From assembly GCF_014066305.1 (NCBI RefSeq), contig NW_023501059.1, positions 496,001-560,000 of the forward strand: a stretch of DNA of 64,000 bases, read 5' to 3'. Below are positions 53,573 to 64,000 of the stretch, piece after piece. Position numbers and translations under genes: made by a program. The DNA is from Letharia columbiana. Lineage: Eukaryota > Ascomycota > Lecanoromycetes > Lecanorales > Parmeliaceae. The notes under the pieces are model-generated. The model had not been told where the DNA came from, made no database searches, and worked only from the letters and a program-made list of their open reading frames with translations. Positions within the stretch are counted from its first letter, which is position 1. Every line of letters begins with the position of its first letter.

Positions 53573-53737
53573 TAATATCTTACTCTACCTTACCTGTACC
53601 GAGCCGTGCGAATCGCCTGACGGCCTTACGCTAAAGTCCGCATGCTTAAATACGGAGCTAGGTACGTACTGGGTAATGTACCTGGTAAGGCACCACCACA
53701 CTGTAGTTAATATCCTTGCACCATCACCAAATACCGA

Positions 53738-54851
53738 ATGCACCGACTTTCCAATCTGTCTCGCTCCTTCACCTCCAAATCTTCGTCCAAGCTCACTACT
53801 ATCCGTCAAGCATCCATGGCTGGGAAGCACCAAGCAGCAATCCTCCCGCAGAAGGGAGGTCCATTGTCTGTCGTGGACCGCGCCACCCTCGAGCCCGGTC
53901 CTAATGACGTTCTCGTCGAAGCCAAGGCCATTGCCGTGAACCCAGTCGACTATCTTCAGCGCGATTTCGGTATGCCCCCACCCAGCTATCCCGCCGTCGT
54001 TGGGTCCGATGTGGCTGGCCTTGTCGTCAAGGTGGGCTCCAACGTCTCCAATGCCCCTCCGTCCGGATCCCGAGCGATCGCATTTGCCTCGTCTTTCTAT
54101 CAAGGCGGCTCCCAAGACCATGGCGCTTTCCAGAAATATGTCTTGGCTCAGTCAGAAGGCGTCATTGCGCTCCCGGATGCCCTCTCCTTCGAGTAGGGTG
54201 CCGTCCTCCCCTTGGCCGTCTTGACCGCGTTGTCGAGCTGGACCACAACTGGAATCCCGCTCGGCACCAAATATCCCTTTCAGGACAAGCAGGCAGTCCT
54301 GATCTGGGGCGGCGCCAGCAGCGTTGGTACCTTTGCCGTTCAATCCGCAAAGTTAATGGGCTTCACCGTCTATCACCACGGCCAGTACCAAAAACCATGA
54401 ATGCCTCAAGAAGCTCGGAGCTGACGTTGTCTTCGACTACAAAGCGAGCGATGTCGTCTCACAGATCATAGACACCGTGAAGAAGGATGGCGTCACCCTA
54501 CGGACCGCAATTTGCGTCGTGGAGGGATCCCTGCAGCCCACGTTGGACGTGCTCAGACACACCATGGGCGATGCAGTCGCCAAGGTTGCCCATGCCCCTC
54601 CTCTGCTCCCGGGAGCCCCGACGCTCGAGGGAGCTGAGGTCAAGTTTGTTCTACCACCTATGGACCCGGCGGAAAGAAGCGACCATATGTACAAGTGCTT
54701 CCATGTCTGGCTGCGAGACGGTCTAAATTCGGGTACTGTCCTTCCCAGCCCACGGGTTCGGATTGAGGCTGGAGGTCTGCAGGGTCTGAATAAGGCGCTG
54801 AACACGTCAAGAGCAGGTGTCAGTGGGACTAAGATTGTAGTCCAAGTCTGA
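53738..54851 (+). pseudogene. zinc-less quinone/enoyl oxidoreductase (MDR), one stop and one frameshift
   Basis: From ATG 53738 (an Arg/Ser-rich leader) or 53817 (MAGKHQAAILPQKGG). GroES-like part: DVLVEAKAIAVNPVDYLQRD, YPAVVGSDVAGLVVKVG. Then LPDALSFE is followed by TAG (54194) and GAVLPLAVLTALSSW. The stop replaces a residue that relatives usually have as Gln or Ala, so CAG to TAG, a C-to-T change, is likely. The NADPH turn LIWGGASSVGTFAVQSAKLMG is intact. One inserted base near 54373 shifts the frame; past it TTASTKNHECLKKLGADVV and the rest to VSGTKIVVQV read on. Otherwise full length (about 345 residues). It is a recent pseudogene of the same family as the 10.3-kb oxidoreductase, but not a close copy. 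Confidence 0.88.
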
Positions 54852-55226
54852 CTCGTCTAACCATATTAATGCATTCGACAATCCTAATTCGCACAAACTG
54901 CTATGTGAGTCTTGAATGAATCAGCGCAACTCACAACTGCGCGACTAATATTATTGCCAAAGCATCGCCTAGGTCCAGCGTCCGATCTCGTCTGATTTCG
55001 TCCGATTTCTGCGACGATTTTGCATCTGTCAGCAAAGACAGTTTCTCATTTGTCAGCTTGCACAAGACTCGGCCTTTGCTGACAATCTCCCATTTGTCAG
55101 TTTGCACAAAATCGAGGATACCTGCTTCCTTGAGAACTATCATCAAACTTGAAGTGCTTCCTAGGAAAGGGCCAAGATTCACAAAATCAACGTTCCCCAG
55201 ACATTTACCTCAAAACAGCGCAGAAC
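54852..55226. promoter_or_regulatory. NmrA-like promoter with a 19-bp direct repeat
   Basis: CATTTGTCAGYTTGCACAA occurs at 55047 and 55091, 44 bp apart, next to inverted TGTCAGCAAAG / TTTGCTGACA. Earlier, TCYGATTTCGTC-like units repeat near 54980. Confidence 0.45.
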
Positions 55227-56157
55227 ATGTCCAAGATCCTTGCAGTCTTTGGAGCTACCGGCCAACAAGGCAGTTCAGTCATCAACTATGTGCTGCACGA
55301 CCCAGAGCTCTCCCAAAAGTACAAGATCCGTGCTATCACTCGTGATGTCAACTCGGAGAAGGCCAAGCAGCTTAAGGGGAAGGTCGAGGTCGTCCAGGGT
55401 GACGTACTCAAACGGGCCTCCCTCGAGACAGCTTTGACCGGCGTGCACACCGTCTTCGCCATGACAACACCTTCCTTCGGCCCCGACGGCTTGGAGGTCG
55501 AGTACAACAGTGGCAAGACGATTGCCGACGTCGCCGTCGAGAAAGGTGCCGAGTACATTATTTTCAGCACTCTGCCGCCAGCCAAAGAGATCTCTGGCAG
55601 CAAGTAGACCAAGGTCACCCACTTCGATGCCAAGGTAAAAGCTGAGCAGTACATTCGAGGTCTTCACATCAAGAGTGCCTTCTACTCGCCGGGATTTTTT
55701 ATGCAGAATTTCCAGTCTATGACCTTCTTGGCTCCACGACAGGCTCTCGATGGCACCTGGGTTATGGCCCGCCACAACTCTCAAGGCCCAGATGCCCATG
55801 ATCGACGCTGTTGGAGACACAGGCAAGTTCGTTGGCGCTATTCTCGCCGAGCCTGTCAAATACGAAGGCAAGACGTTCTGCGCCGCCACGGCGCTATACA
55901 GTATGGAGGAAGTGGTTGCCATCATGTCCAAGGCCACAGGCAAGACCGTCGTCTACAAGCAGATCCCGCTTGAGGACTTTAAGAAGAGCCTATCGTTCGG
56001 GCATGACATTTTTGGTGAGGCGTTCAGCTACCCAGAGGAGTTCGGCTACTTCGGCCCAGATTCTGAGAATTTGGTTGCTTGGGCTGTGCAGAACGCCCGA
56101 GGCAGACTCTCCACCCTTGAAGAGTACTTAGAGGCACATCCTCTTCAGCTGGCGTAA
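55227..56157 (+). pseudogene. NmrA-like NAD(P)-binding protein, one stop and one frameshift
   Basis: From ATG 55227: MSKILAVFGATGQQGSSVIN with the GxxGxxG turn at residues 9-15, AITRDVNSEKAKQL, VEVVQGDVLKRASLETAL and GVHTVFAMTT. At 55605 TAG interrupts EISGSK-TKVTHFDAKVKAEQ; relatives have Tyr there. An extra base near 55777 shifts the frame, after which TLKAQMPMIDAVGDTGKFVG, YSMEEVVAIMSKATGKTV and the C-terminus ending LEAHPLQLA continue. NmrA-type proteins sense NAD(P) redox state and act as regulators or isoflavone-reductase-like enzymes. Two lesions in about 310 codons make it a young pseudogene. It lies 0.4 kb from the oxidoreductase pseudogene in the same orientation. Confidence 0.9.
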
Positions 56158-56166
56158 ACGGACACC

Positions 56167-56400
56167 ATGGGACGACGCAGGCAGGAGAGGCTTGAGGAGT
56201 TGTCTAATACGGATCCGGAATCCACAACATCACTAGACATCAAAGAATGCATGCTGGAAGTGCAGGGAATGTCAGTAGGAGAGCTTGCTGCCGAAGAAAA
56301 CCACCTTAGTGGATTGGCGGTCCTCCGTGACTTTTGTATCATAGATCTTGAGGAACAAGGGAAGGAGGTAGAAGAGGTGATAGAAGCGTTGCAATATTGA
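56167..56400 (+). CDS. small acidic open frame, doubtful
   Basis: 77 codons starting nine bases after the NmrA-like stop (MGRRRQERLEELSNTD), Glu-rich with EEQGKEVEEVIEAL. No family recognised. It may be chance or a fragment of another decayed gene. Confidence 0.2.
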   Translation: MGRRRQERLEELSNTDPESTTSLDIKECMLEVQGMSVGELAAEENHLSGLAVLRDFCIIDLEEQGKEVEEVIEALQY

Positions 56401-56473
56401 AGTCACAGCGCAAAAGCAATCCACCTTAAGCCAGTACCATAGAGACCAGTACCGCAGAAGCCAGTACAGTACC

Positions 56474-56988
56474 GAGTGGTTCACGAAAATGATCGCGGCT
56501 ACGTGGCGCACCATTTGGGATCAGTATAAATCTTTCTTGGAAAACCCGGGCGCGGGGAATAGCACTGTGATGGTGAGAAATATCCGTTGGCGAAAGCAAT
56601 GTCGTTTGGCGATGCGTCATCATCGTATGTATTTCGTTCATCCCTCAACTATAACGCTGCGATAATCCCATGGTATGATGGAACTGGGCTGGATGCGGAA
56701 GCTAAGGCCTTTGGATCATCGGTTCGTGATCTCTTCATGCCGACGAGCGGTTCGTCTATGAATGAAACGTCAGCATTTTTGGATCGTCATCTCGTGCGGC
56801 AATGGCATTGTTATGGGTGTTTGAATATCAACCGACCTTACATTAGCCACATCAGTTACGCGAACGGGGTTGAAAGTTTGCACTCGATATGTGGCAAGCA
56901 TCTAGGCAGGCTGCAGAGGATCAAGGCAGTGTATGATCCAGCTAGACGGTTCGACCAATTCTTCCCTTTGACCCAAAGGCCTGCTTGA
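56474..56988 (+). pseudogene. 3' part of a berberine-bridge-type FAD oxidoreductase
   Basis: Only the C-terminal third remains. It starts with EWFTKMIAATWRTIWDQYKS and ENPGAGNSTVMV in one frame, then after a one-base shift near 56585 continues LAKAMSFGDASSSYVF, IIPWYDGTGLDAEAKAF and the BBE-type ending SYANGVESLHSICGKHLGRL, YDPARRFDQFFPL. The FAD-binding PCMH half with its His/Cys attachment site is missing. Such enzymes oxidise specialised metabolites, which fits neighbouring NmrA, MDR and SDR remnants. Confidence 0.8.
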
Positions 56989-57333
56989 TCTGCGTAGAAT
57001 CTGAAGTCCTGAATGAAGGGCAGCATCTTCTGTCAATTGGAGTGTTGTGCAGCTTCTGGATGGCTATGACTGTCTGCATTGTAAATTGCATTGTATCGGA
57101 AGGCCTTGACCGATCATAGAGTAAGAGTAGTGGTCAAATACCTGTAGGGTATGCATGCTGCTGCCTTGTCTGCCTTGTCTGTCCTTGTGTCACCCGTCAC
57201 TAGCCCCCACCTTCTCACTTTATCTGAAAAGTGCTCATAGGCTGCGAGGCTGCGAATTCTCTTTACTTCTGCCAACGTACGAGAAGTCATCAGAAGAATC
57301 ACCTTTTCCCTTTTCTACACTCAGTCATACATC

Positions 57334-57671
57334 ATGTCACAATCGAGCAATGTGGTCTGGATCACTGGGTCTCTGCAAACGCTTTCTCTCTCGCCCCAAC
57401 ACAGAGGTCATCGCCAGCGTCGGAGACACGTCCTCTCCTTCCGTTCAAGAGCTCTCCTACCTCGCCAACGGACCAGGTGACACTGTCATGACAATCAAAA
57501 TCGACATGACATCGCCAACCGACGCGAAAAACGCTGCTCAGGCTCTACAAACCCACCATCAGATCTTAAAGCTAGACTTCGTCCCTCGCCAATGCCTCGG
57601 TCCAGAACTTGACCGTTGCCCTACTCGCTGCTGTCGATCCTGCGCAAGTTCTGGAACATGTATCAGATTAG
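57334..57671 (+). pseudogene. short-chain dehydrogenase fragment, truncated
   Basis: ATG 57334 reads MSQSSNVVWITG, the first strand of an SDR, but the TGxxxGIG turn is deleted. In the next frame LGLCKRFLSRPNTEVIASV then VMTIKIDMTSPTDAKNAAQAL (the conserved Asp strand) continues, and a third frame has LANASVQNLTVALLAAVDP, the NAG-like strand, before TAG at 57669. The catalytic Tyr-Lys half is absent, replaced by AT-rich DNA. At least two frame changes and two deletions. Confidence 0.75.
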
Positions 57672-58792
57672 TAGATAGATATGTTTTATATTTCGAAAGA
57701 TTTTAGAATCTATCAATATGCTAGTTATATTATGAATGACTGCCTTTAACCGACGCTAAAAAGTGGATGCCGGTGAATAGATAATGCCGAGCCTCTATCT
57801 ATCTTCATTAGCTCTATATTGTTTACGGTCAAATACCTACTATTTACGATTGGCGCTGTTATTTGATGTAGTCATTACGCATCCGTACGTGAAGTTGGTA
57901 CTTTAAGGTCGCCAGGAGGTTTTACTAATCATACCTGGAAGTCTTAGCAAATTGTAGGAATATTTCCCCGATTGAAAGGTTAGGGATAAGTATTGTGTAT
58001 AATATCGTTTTTACAGATCCTAGTATTTTTAAAATTAAATTTTGCAGGATATCCCTAATTGAGATCTTTTCCTACTTGATAAGCCGTATTTTATTTAACG
58101 TAATACTGCTTTAAGTACGGGTCCCCATCCTCACCCCCCCCATCCCCCGTCCCTCCGTCCATCCCCCGCCCCTCCCCCCCCCCCGTACCTCAGATATCCC
58201 TGCAGAACTTTGCTATTTGAATTTTAAAGCGTGGATGTAATTTACAGTAGCCAGATCCCGAAAACGAGGCTTGGCTTCGTATTCACCGAAATAATTATAG
58301 AAGACTCGCTTTCTCAGGAGACTCCCGGGAGGAATCTTAAACCACGATATCATGAGATTGAAAATAATTGATATAAAAGATTCTTCAAGGGATTTAGGGT
58401 AGATACGTTGAATCTTGTAATAAATCTTTATTTGTAAATAATACTTATGGTATTCTTGTTACGCTAAGTTGCCTACTGATCATTACGAAAAACGTTAAGG
58501 TAGACCAGGAATAGTAGAGGGGTCTGTACCCTAAGCGCAGCTTTTGACGGCGGTTGCCAAGCGTCTTACGTTTCTGCCGAGCTGTGGCCGAGTGACTTTC
58601 TTGGTGCACGCAACGTTCCTTCCCAATATAAATGCCACTGTCTTTACCAGCCTGTTCGTCCCTTCTCTTACTCTTTTCATTCTCTGGTTGCATCACTCGA
58701 AATACCCCTTCTCTGGAATAACTTTTGCCCTAGTGCAAAGGCTTCATTACAGGCATCATTCCACACTCGAGCGACTTTTAAAAGCAACAATA
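57672..58792. other. AT-rich stretch with a C-homopolymer island
   Basis: Very AT-rich to about 58450 with TA-rich words, consistent with RIP-type decay. Inside it, 58125-58192 is almost pure C/T (CCCCCCCATCCCCCG, then a run of about a dozen C). The right end is the arginase promoter. Confidence 0.5.
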
Positions 58793-59924
58793 ATGACTTT
58801 CCCTTCCACAATTCATTCCAAATTCTTGTCCGCAGGCAACGAGTTAGGGGTAGTAGCCGTCGGGTTTTCCGGTGGCCAGGTAATTGCTCCTTTTTCCATA
58901 ACAATGCCCTACAGACACGCCCTCTCCCAACGTCTTTAATCGGCTAACCTCCCCTCCAAAAGTGCAAACCAGGCGTGGACGCCGCGCCCACCGCCCTCAT
59001 ATCCGCCGGCCTCCTTACCCAGCTGAAAGAGGACTTGGGCTATACACTGCATCACGATGACACAGTCCACAACTACTCCAGCCTCATACCCTCCTCCGAC
59101 CCAGACTACCGCAACATGAAGAACCCACTCGCAGTCAGCGCCGTTACGAAGCAGCTGTCCAATCAAGTGTACGAGCACGCAAAGCACGGCCGCCTGGTGC
59201 TGACTTTGGGCGGCGACCACTCCATCGCGATTGGCACAATCGCGGGCACGTCTAGAGCCATCAAGGAAAGACTTGGTAGGGAAATGGCGGTGATTTGGGT
59301 GGACGCACACGCAGATATCAACACGCCGGAGACGAGCGAAAGCGGCAACATTCATGGTATGCCCGTTGCTTTTCTGACCGGACTCGCAAAGGAAGAGAAG
59401 GCAGATATGTTTGGGTGGCTGGGAGAAGAGAAGGCTTTGAGCTTGAAGAAATTGGTGTATATTGGCTTGAGGGACATTGATAGGGGAGAGAAGAAGATTC
59501 TGAGGGAGCACGGGATAAAGGCGTTTAGCATGCATGATATCGATAAGTATGGATCCCTTTCTTGCGTCGCTGGAATACGTGATGAATCGTGGTGATCCTG
59601 GACCCTTACAGTTTCGATAGACACGGTATTGGCCGAGTCATGGAAATGGCGTTGGGACATATTGGGCACGATACTCCCATTCACCTTTCCTTTGATGTCG
59701 ACGCTCTGGATCCTCAATGGGCCCCTAGCACTGGAACCCCAGTGAGAGGTGGCCTGACGTTGCGGGAAGGCGACTACATCGCCGAGTGCGTGCATGAGAC
59801 TGGAAGTCTTGTTGCTATGGATTTGGTGGAAGTGAATCCTTCTCTGGAGGCGGTAGGTGCTGCGGACACAATCAGAGCGGGTTGCTCCTTGGTGAGGTGC
59901 GCGCTGGGCGATACTCTCTTGTGA
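58793..59924 (+). CDS. arginase
   Basis: Exons 58793-58879, 58963-59546 and 59621-59924 give 324 aa, the normal arginase length. The N-terminus has [19 protein letters not shown] across the first junction. Metal-binding motifs are intact: [13 protein letters not shown] (His 116), [19 protein letters not shown] (Asp 144, His 146, Asp 148) and SFDVDALDP (two Asp). The second junction must use the AG at 59620, not 59611, to give [16 protein letters not shown]. The C-terminus has [15 protein letters not shown]. Arginase (EC 3.5.3.1) hydrolyses arginine to ornithine and urea with a binuclear Mn centre in the cytosol, for nitrogen use and polyamine or proline supply. Intact, despite pseudogenes on both sides. 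Confidence 0.97.
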
Positions 59925-60596
59925 CGGGTGATGATTTACGAGTACCACAAGAGCAATGCGACAATGCGAGGACGAAAAGCATATTTCTGGAGGATGCGTT
60001 AGTGTTGATTACATCCCAACATATTTATTGAAGTTCTTTAACTTCATTCTGTCACAGCATAGTAAAACCGCTCACCCTTCGCGATCTTGCTTACCAAAAG
60101 AACGACTAGCAGTCCCTCGTTGCTCCATGCACGATTAAAGGGATCCAAAAAGGGGACCTTGGCACTAAAACCGGAAGCTCTCCCAAGACAAGCGGGCTGG
60201 ATAATCGAAGGTGATATGACACCCACCAAAGTAATCATTACCTCGTTCAGATCAACATTTTCATCCTACATCCTTCCCACTCACTCGAACACTCACAAAT
60301 CCGTTCAAGTGGTCTCGGAGATGACTACCATGATGATTTATGAAAGGAAACGATACGTCGCGTTTTCTGACTCTCGACTGCAAGTCTCATGCAGGCGTGC
60401 ACGCTTGACCCAAGCTAATCGAATCCTGTCTTTGATGCAGTGGGCCACACCTCGCTTGGTAAGCCTGAAGACGCCAATCCATGTTGGGAGATGCGGCACA
60501 ATGGCTGGCATGAATGTTCATAAGGCTTGAGACGCATTTCCGACTTCCGGTCCTTGTCATCCCGTACGAATTGGCTCATAGTTCAACGCTCGTCCT
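59925..60596. other. intergenic
   Basis: 3' region of arginase and upstream region of the next orphan. Nothing recognised. Confidence 0.45.
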
Positions 60597-61127
60597 ATGT
60601 CCATCTCCTCACCATTGCCTTCAAAAGTCATGGACCCGGCACGGCTGAGACCTCATCATTCAAGCGCAAATTCCCAGAGCGATGACTACGCATCGGACTA
60701 TCAGACTTCTGATGATGGTTATGACTATAACGTCGTTGACGATGCACCAGAAGCACAGCCAACAAAAGCCAAGAAATTCAAACCGGCTATAACTTCCCAG
60801 GCTTCCATTGAAGCTAGTGCATCGAAGGGGCTAGAAGATGCAGACCATGCATTTACAGAGTTAATGCCACATATCTGGCAGCGCCATGCTGGCCGGCGGA
60901 GGGCCAAGATACCAGAAGTAGATCTGGATTTGGAAAAGGGCGTTAGTGGTGGCGCAGCAACAGACGAGAAGAAGTCATCGAAGGCGGCCCCAGAGGTGAC
61001 AAATATCAAGCTGCGCTGGACCATGCCCGAGATCGAAGGTTGGCGTGTACTACAGTTGGATTCTAGTAAGCCAGATGTCGAGGTCCAAGAGCCTTATCTG
61101 CAACAGCGCAGAGTCCGATGGCAGTAA
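60597..61127 (+). CDS. orphan hydrophilic protein, 176 aa
   Basis: Single-exon frame from ATG 60597 (or 60630, MDPARLRPHH). Acidic and tyrosine-rich near the start (DDYASDYQTSDDGYDYN), then KAKKFKPAITSQASIEA, a short helical part HAFTELMPHIWQRHAGRRR, and a C-terminal segment IKLRWTMPEIEGWRVLQLD with regular strand character. No domain recognised. Ordinary codon use and a conserved-looking C-terminal half favour a real gene. Confidence 0.55.
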   Translation: MSISSPLPSKVMDPARLRPHHSSANSQSDDYASDYQTSDDGYDYNVVDDAPEAQPTKAKKFKPAITSQASIEASASKGLEDADHAFTELMPHIWQRHAGRRRAKIPEVDLDLEKGVSGGAATDEKKSSKAAPEVTNIKLRWTMPEIEGWRVLQLDSSKPDVEVQEPYLQQRRVRWQ

Positions 61128-61574
61128 GAGCCAAGTCGTTGTTATTCACAGCCAAGTCTAACTAAAGCCAGCCATTCTGAGCGAGACGTTATGCAACTGG
61201 ACATACCTGAGGTTCGTTCACATTTATGAAAGATTAAGTTTCATGTATAACTCAATGCTAATGGGGAAATCCAAAAGGACCTAGTCAATGAATGTCAGTC
61301 TCAGGGCTTAGCTCGTGGCGAACGAGGACTCACACGACGTCTGCTCAAGAGAGTCCGTAACGTTGCGGAAAGAGAGTTTGTTGATGGTAGATTTCTCGAC
61401 GAAGCGATCTCGAGCTTATTACCAAGACCGCCTTGCCACCCTTGAAGCCTTGAACCTACTTGTACATTCGCGGCAGATCCTTTCAAATTCAAAGCTTCTC
61501 AACCCTCAATCATTGCTTCTTTGTTGAAGACTCTGCCCTGCAAGGCGTAATATATAGCATAATGTTGCAGGAGC
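61128..61574. other. intergenic
   Basis: No feature seen. Confidence 0.4.
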
Positions 61575-64000
61575 ATGGCGTCCTCTCTGGAGCCTGCACA
61601 GCGACCGATCAACCTGATCGAGTTGGCCGACAGATGCGAGCAGCACCTCAACTCGTTGAAAACGTATGCGAACAATAGCAAAACGAAGCACAACAGCGGG
61701 AAGAAGAAGGTCTTACTTGAGGATGTTATCACACGCGTCAACAGCAATACTCAATCCCTCAAAGCCTGGACCGCTGCGATCACCAAGGGAAGGCAGACAT
61801 CCGATAAAGAAATCAAGGCATCGGTCAATTCGGTCTTCGAGGACATCGTATCGCGGGTAAATGATGCTAAAGAAGCTCTGGGCCACAGGCTAGCGTTCTC
61901 TATCTGGATACCTGATAAATCCAAGTGCTTCATGCTGCAAGGCTGTATACCCAAATCGAAGCTGACTTCGGAACAGGGCAGTGGAAGTTGCGCGTCTCTG
62001 GAAGGAATTGGATGAGATAAGAGACACCATCGGTTACTTGCACAATCAGGTCTAAACAGTCTTGCGTGATACTCCAGATTAAAAAGAAACGTCGAATAAG
62101 AATCTCCGAAATTGTTCAGAGAAGATATAAGTCCTACTATGTCTTCGTCAACGCTATCGGCCAGATGTCAGAGGCAGAGAGGCGGTCAACACGCTTTGGA
62201 ACATAATACCTACTATGGAAAGAATTCTCCCCAGGACTAGATCTGAATGGGAATGTTGGCAATGCGGATGACCCCGGGGATGGCAAGATATACGATCAAG
62301 GGAGCATACAACAGGCGAGCCAGATCCTAAAGGCATTCTATGATGCGTGGTCGGAACCCATCATCAAAGCCAATGGCGCGAACCCGACGTCACCAGACAT
62401 ACTACGGAAGGTGGGAAAGATTCCAGATATGGCGAAAATCTGCCTCATTCTACGTGGAATGAAGCAGGAGAGGCTTCTCGACTGTTTTTGCGAAGAATCC
62501 AAGGATGACAGGCATCTGCCGCTCAAGGTAGAGACCAAGAGAATTATCTTCGAGCCGGACGACGCCGACCACGCGAAGAACTTTTCCAATGAGCAATATA
62601 GGGCTATGTGTCGAACTTGGAACGATGGTGAACACATCAAGATTGCCGAGGAAGAGCCCCTACCCTTGAAATATATAAATGAGTACGGGAAAGGATCCTA
62701 CGGCAGTGTGACAAGGAACCAACACGCTTTCACAGATGCATTCTACGACTGCAAGGAACAAATCTCCGTCGAAGCAAGAGCCCATCTACTGCGAGAAATC
62801 GCAAGGCTCAAGAAACCTGGACACAGGCATATTGTGCAATTCGTCAAGTCCTACCAGCGTGGGACTCGCTACGGGATCCTCCTGAAGCCTGCCGCAACCA
62901 CTGATCTCAAGAAGCTCCTCGACAGATACCGCAGAAACGGCCTCGATTACGACAGGGATAGTCGAGACCGTCGGAGAGATCGCGTTGTCCTTAAGCTTGT
63001 TCTATTGACGGTGTGAGGATGCTTGAGTTGGCGACTTGCACACATCCACGGGTGCAACATACGCCACACGGATATCAAGCCCGCCAACATATTGTTCCAG
63101 AAAGCTCCAGGGCCAAACCCAGCACGATTTCTGTGGGCGGACTTCGGTCTTGCTCACGACTTCGGTGACTCGGGGCACAGCAAGACGACGAGCAAGTCCC
63201 GCCATCGTTATTCGCCACGTTACGCTGCTCCAGAAGTCATGGAGGAGTTTGAGGCCCGCAAAGCAAGAGGCGAGATCGAACACGAGGACTCGGATGATGA
63301 CGAAGATGAAGATGCAGCGGCGCAATCCATTGGTGGTCCTGGTAACGCTATCGGCCATGGACGGAGTTCTAACATCTACTCCTTCAGTATTGTCTTCCTC
63401 AAAGTCCTCAGCTACCTAATCACCGAAGGATCGGATGCCTCTGTCCCAAGCGACTGTGAAAGTTGCATGCCGTTTTGGAAGAACACCGAAGGCGTACAAG
63501 CTTGGGCCAAAAAGCAGATCCAAAGATTGACACGAAAAGACCCGTTGGTATTCCTTTTCCGGCTCAGCTCAAAGATGATCGCACGCAGGCCCGGAGATCG
63601 GCCTATCATTTCCGACGTCGTCCGAGGCCTGACGGAGGCAAATCAGCAGTACTTTTGCACCGCTTGCCTCCAACAGCCCGAGGAGCCTACGTCACAAGCG
63701 GTCATTGCCGAGGAACAGATGGTCGAAGGGCTGGAGAAGGCAAAATGCCTCTCCTAAAGCAAACGCCGTGCCAATGGTCAAGATCATGGGAGTGAACATG
63801 AGGTGGTTGCAGAAGCGCCGCCTCCTGCCGAAGAGCTGCGAGATCTCGTCCGCCGTCCTAGGCCGTCCGTCAGGGGGAAAGAACCAAGCGGGAAGAGATC
63901 GTCGATGCGGAGTCCAGCTCGCCGGAATGACAAACCACCGAGCCTGTTGCGGTGTTCAGAAGACTTGATCGCTATAAACATGGACGAGACTGCGAGACAG
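61575..64000 (+). pseudogene. protein kinase with helical N-terminal domain, decayed, runs off the right edge
   Basis: ATG 61575 begins a helical region (PINLIELADRCEQHLNSLK, KKKVLLEDVITRVNSNTQSL). Frame changes near 61940-61980 are needed to reach ARLYTQIEADFG and then VARLWKELDEIRDTIGYLH, followed by a TAA. A long frame to 63016 includes the kinase start INEYGKGSYGSVTRNQ and a hydrophobic core (HRHIVQFVKSY). A TGA at 63014 interrupts just before GCLSWRLAHIHGCNIRH. Past it come RHTDIKPANILF (HRD region, Thr in place of Arg/Lys), WADFGLAHDFGD (DFG) and RYAAPEVMEE (APE), an acidic insert, and a C-lobe. After a stop at 63755 a second frame (VVAEAPPPAEELRDLV) stays open to the edge. Probably an inactive member of the expanded fungal-specific kinases. 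Confidence 0.78.

Larger units (their letters stand above)
52607..53737. other. intergenic, holds an AT-rich inverted-repeat element
   Basis: 52860-52990 is rich in GGTCA/TGACC half sites. The element 53069-53572 is listed separately. Confidence 0.5.

Noticed and set aside
55275..55943. Antisense frame over the NmrA-like pseudogene
   Set aside because: Shadow of the conserved plus-strand sequence.
59352..59948. Antisense frame of about 198 codons over arginase
   Set aside because: Shadow of conserved arginase exons and crosses both exon boundaries.

Overview
The window reads as chromosomal DNA of a filamentous ascomycete (Pezizomycotina, probably a Dothideomycete; the order cannot be fixed). 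Protein genes are split by short introns of about 48-80 nt with GTRAGT-type donors and CTRAC/CTGAC branch sites. The families are typically fungal: a Zn2Cys6 regulator, a SAT4/PTH11-type rhodopsin-fold protein, BSD2, an alternative NADH dehydrogenase, an NLR relic and an NmrA-type protein. There are no bacterial operons. Starts and exon joins given here were worked out by eye from splice signals and family conservation.

Layout. 0-13.5 kb looks like the edge of a specialised-metabolism locus: the 5' part of an Ayg1-like hydrolase, a small membrane protein, a 14-TM DHA2-type MFS transporter, a rhodopsin-like membrane protein, a trans-acting enoyl-reductase-type oxidoreductase with one frameshift in a ten-G run, and an AflR-like Zn2Cys6 regulator. 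No synthase is in view; one may lie beyond position 1. 13.5-26 kb is gene-poor. It holds an NLR relic without a P-loop, a 4.4-kb nested repeat block with two unrelated satellites between 213-bp direct repeats, a piggyBac transposase relic, and two candidate small secreted protein genes, one of them broken just after its ATG.

26-44 kb is the healthy core: external/alternative NADH dehydrogenase, BSD2 and a cytochrome bc1 assembly factor sharing a 279-bp bidirectional promoter, a secreted expansin-like double-psi beta-barrel protein, a 1012-aa orphan, a small conserved stress-type protein, succinyl-CoA:3-ketoacid CoA-transferase (SCOT), and an F-box gene with a non-canonical GC donor next to a decayed paralogue. 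Several products act in mitochondria (NADH oxidation, bc1 assembly, ketone-body and acetoacetate use).

45-49 kb has a tandem pair of small orphan genes whose flanking DNA is more alike than their proteins. 49.5-57.7 kb is a gene graveyard: six adjacent genes (membrane protein, epimerase, zinc-less quinone oxidoreductase, NmrA-like, berberine-bridge-type FAD oxidoreductase, SDR) each carry stops, frameshifts or deletions, with an AT-rich TA-flanked inverted-repeat element among them. An intact arginase and an orphan follow, then a decayed protein kinase runs off the right edge. Intact housekeeping genes show no such lesions, so poor sequence quality does not explain the decay.
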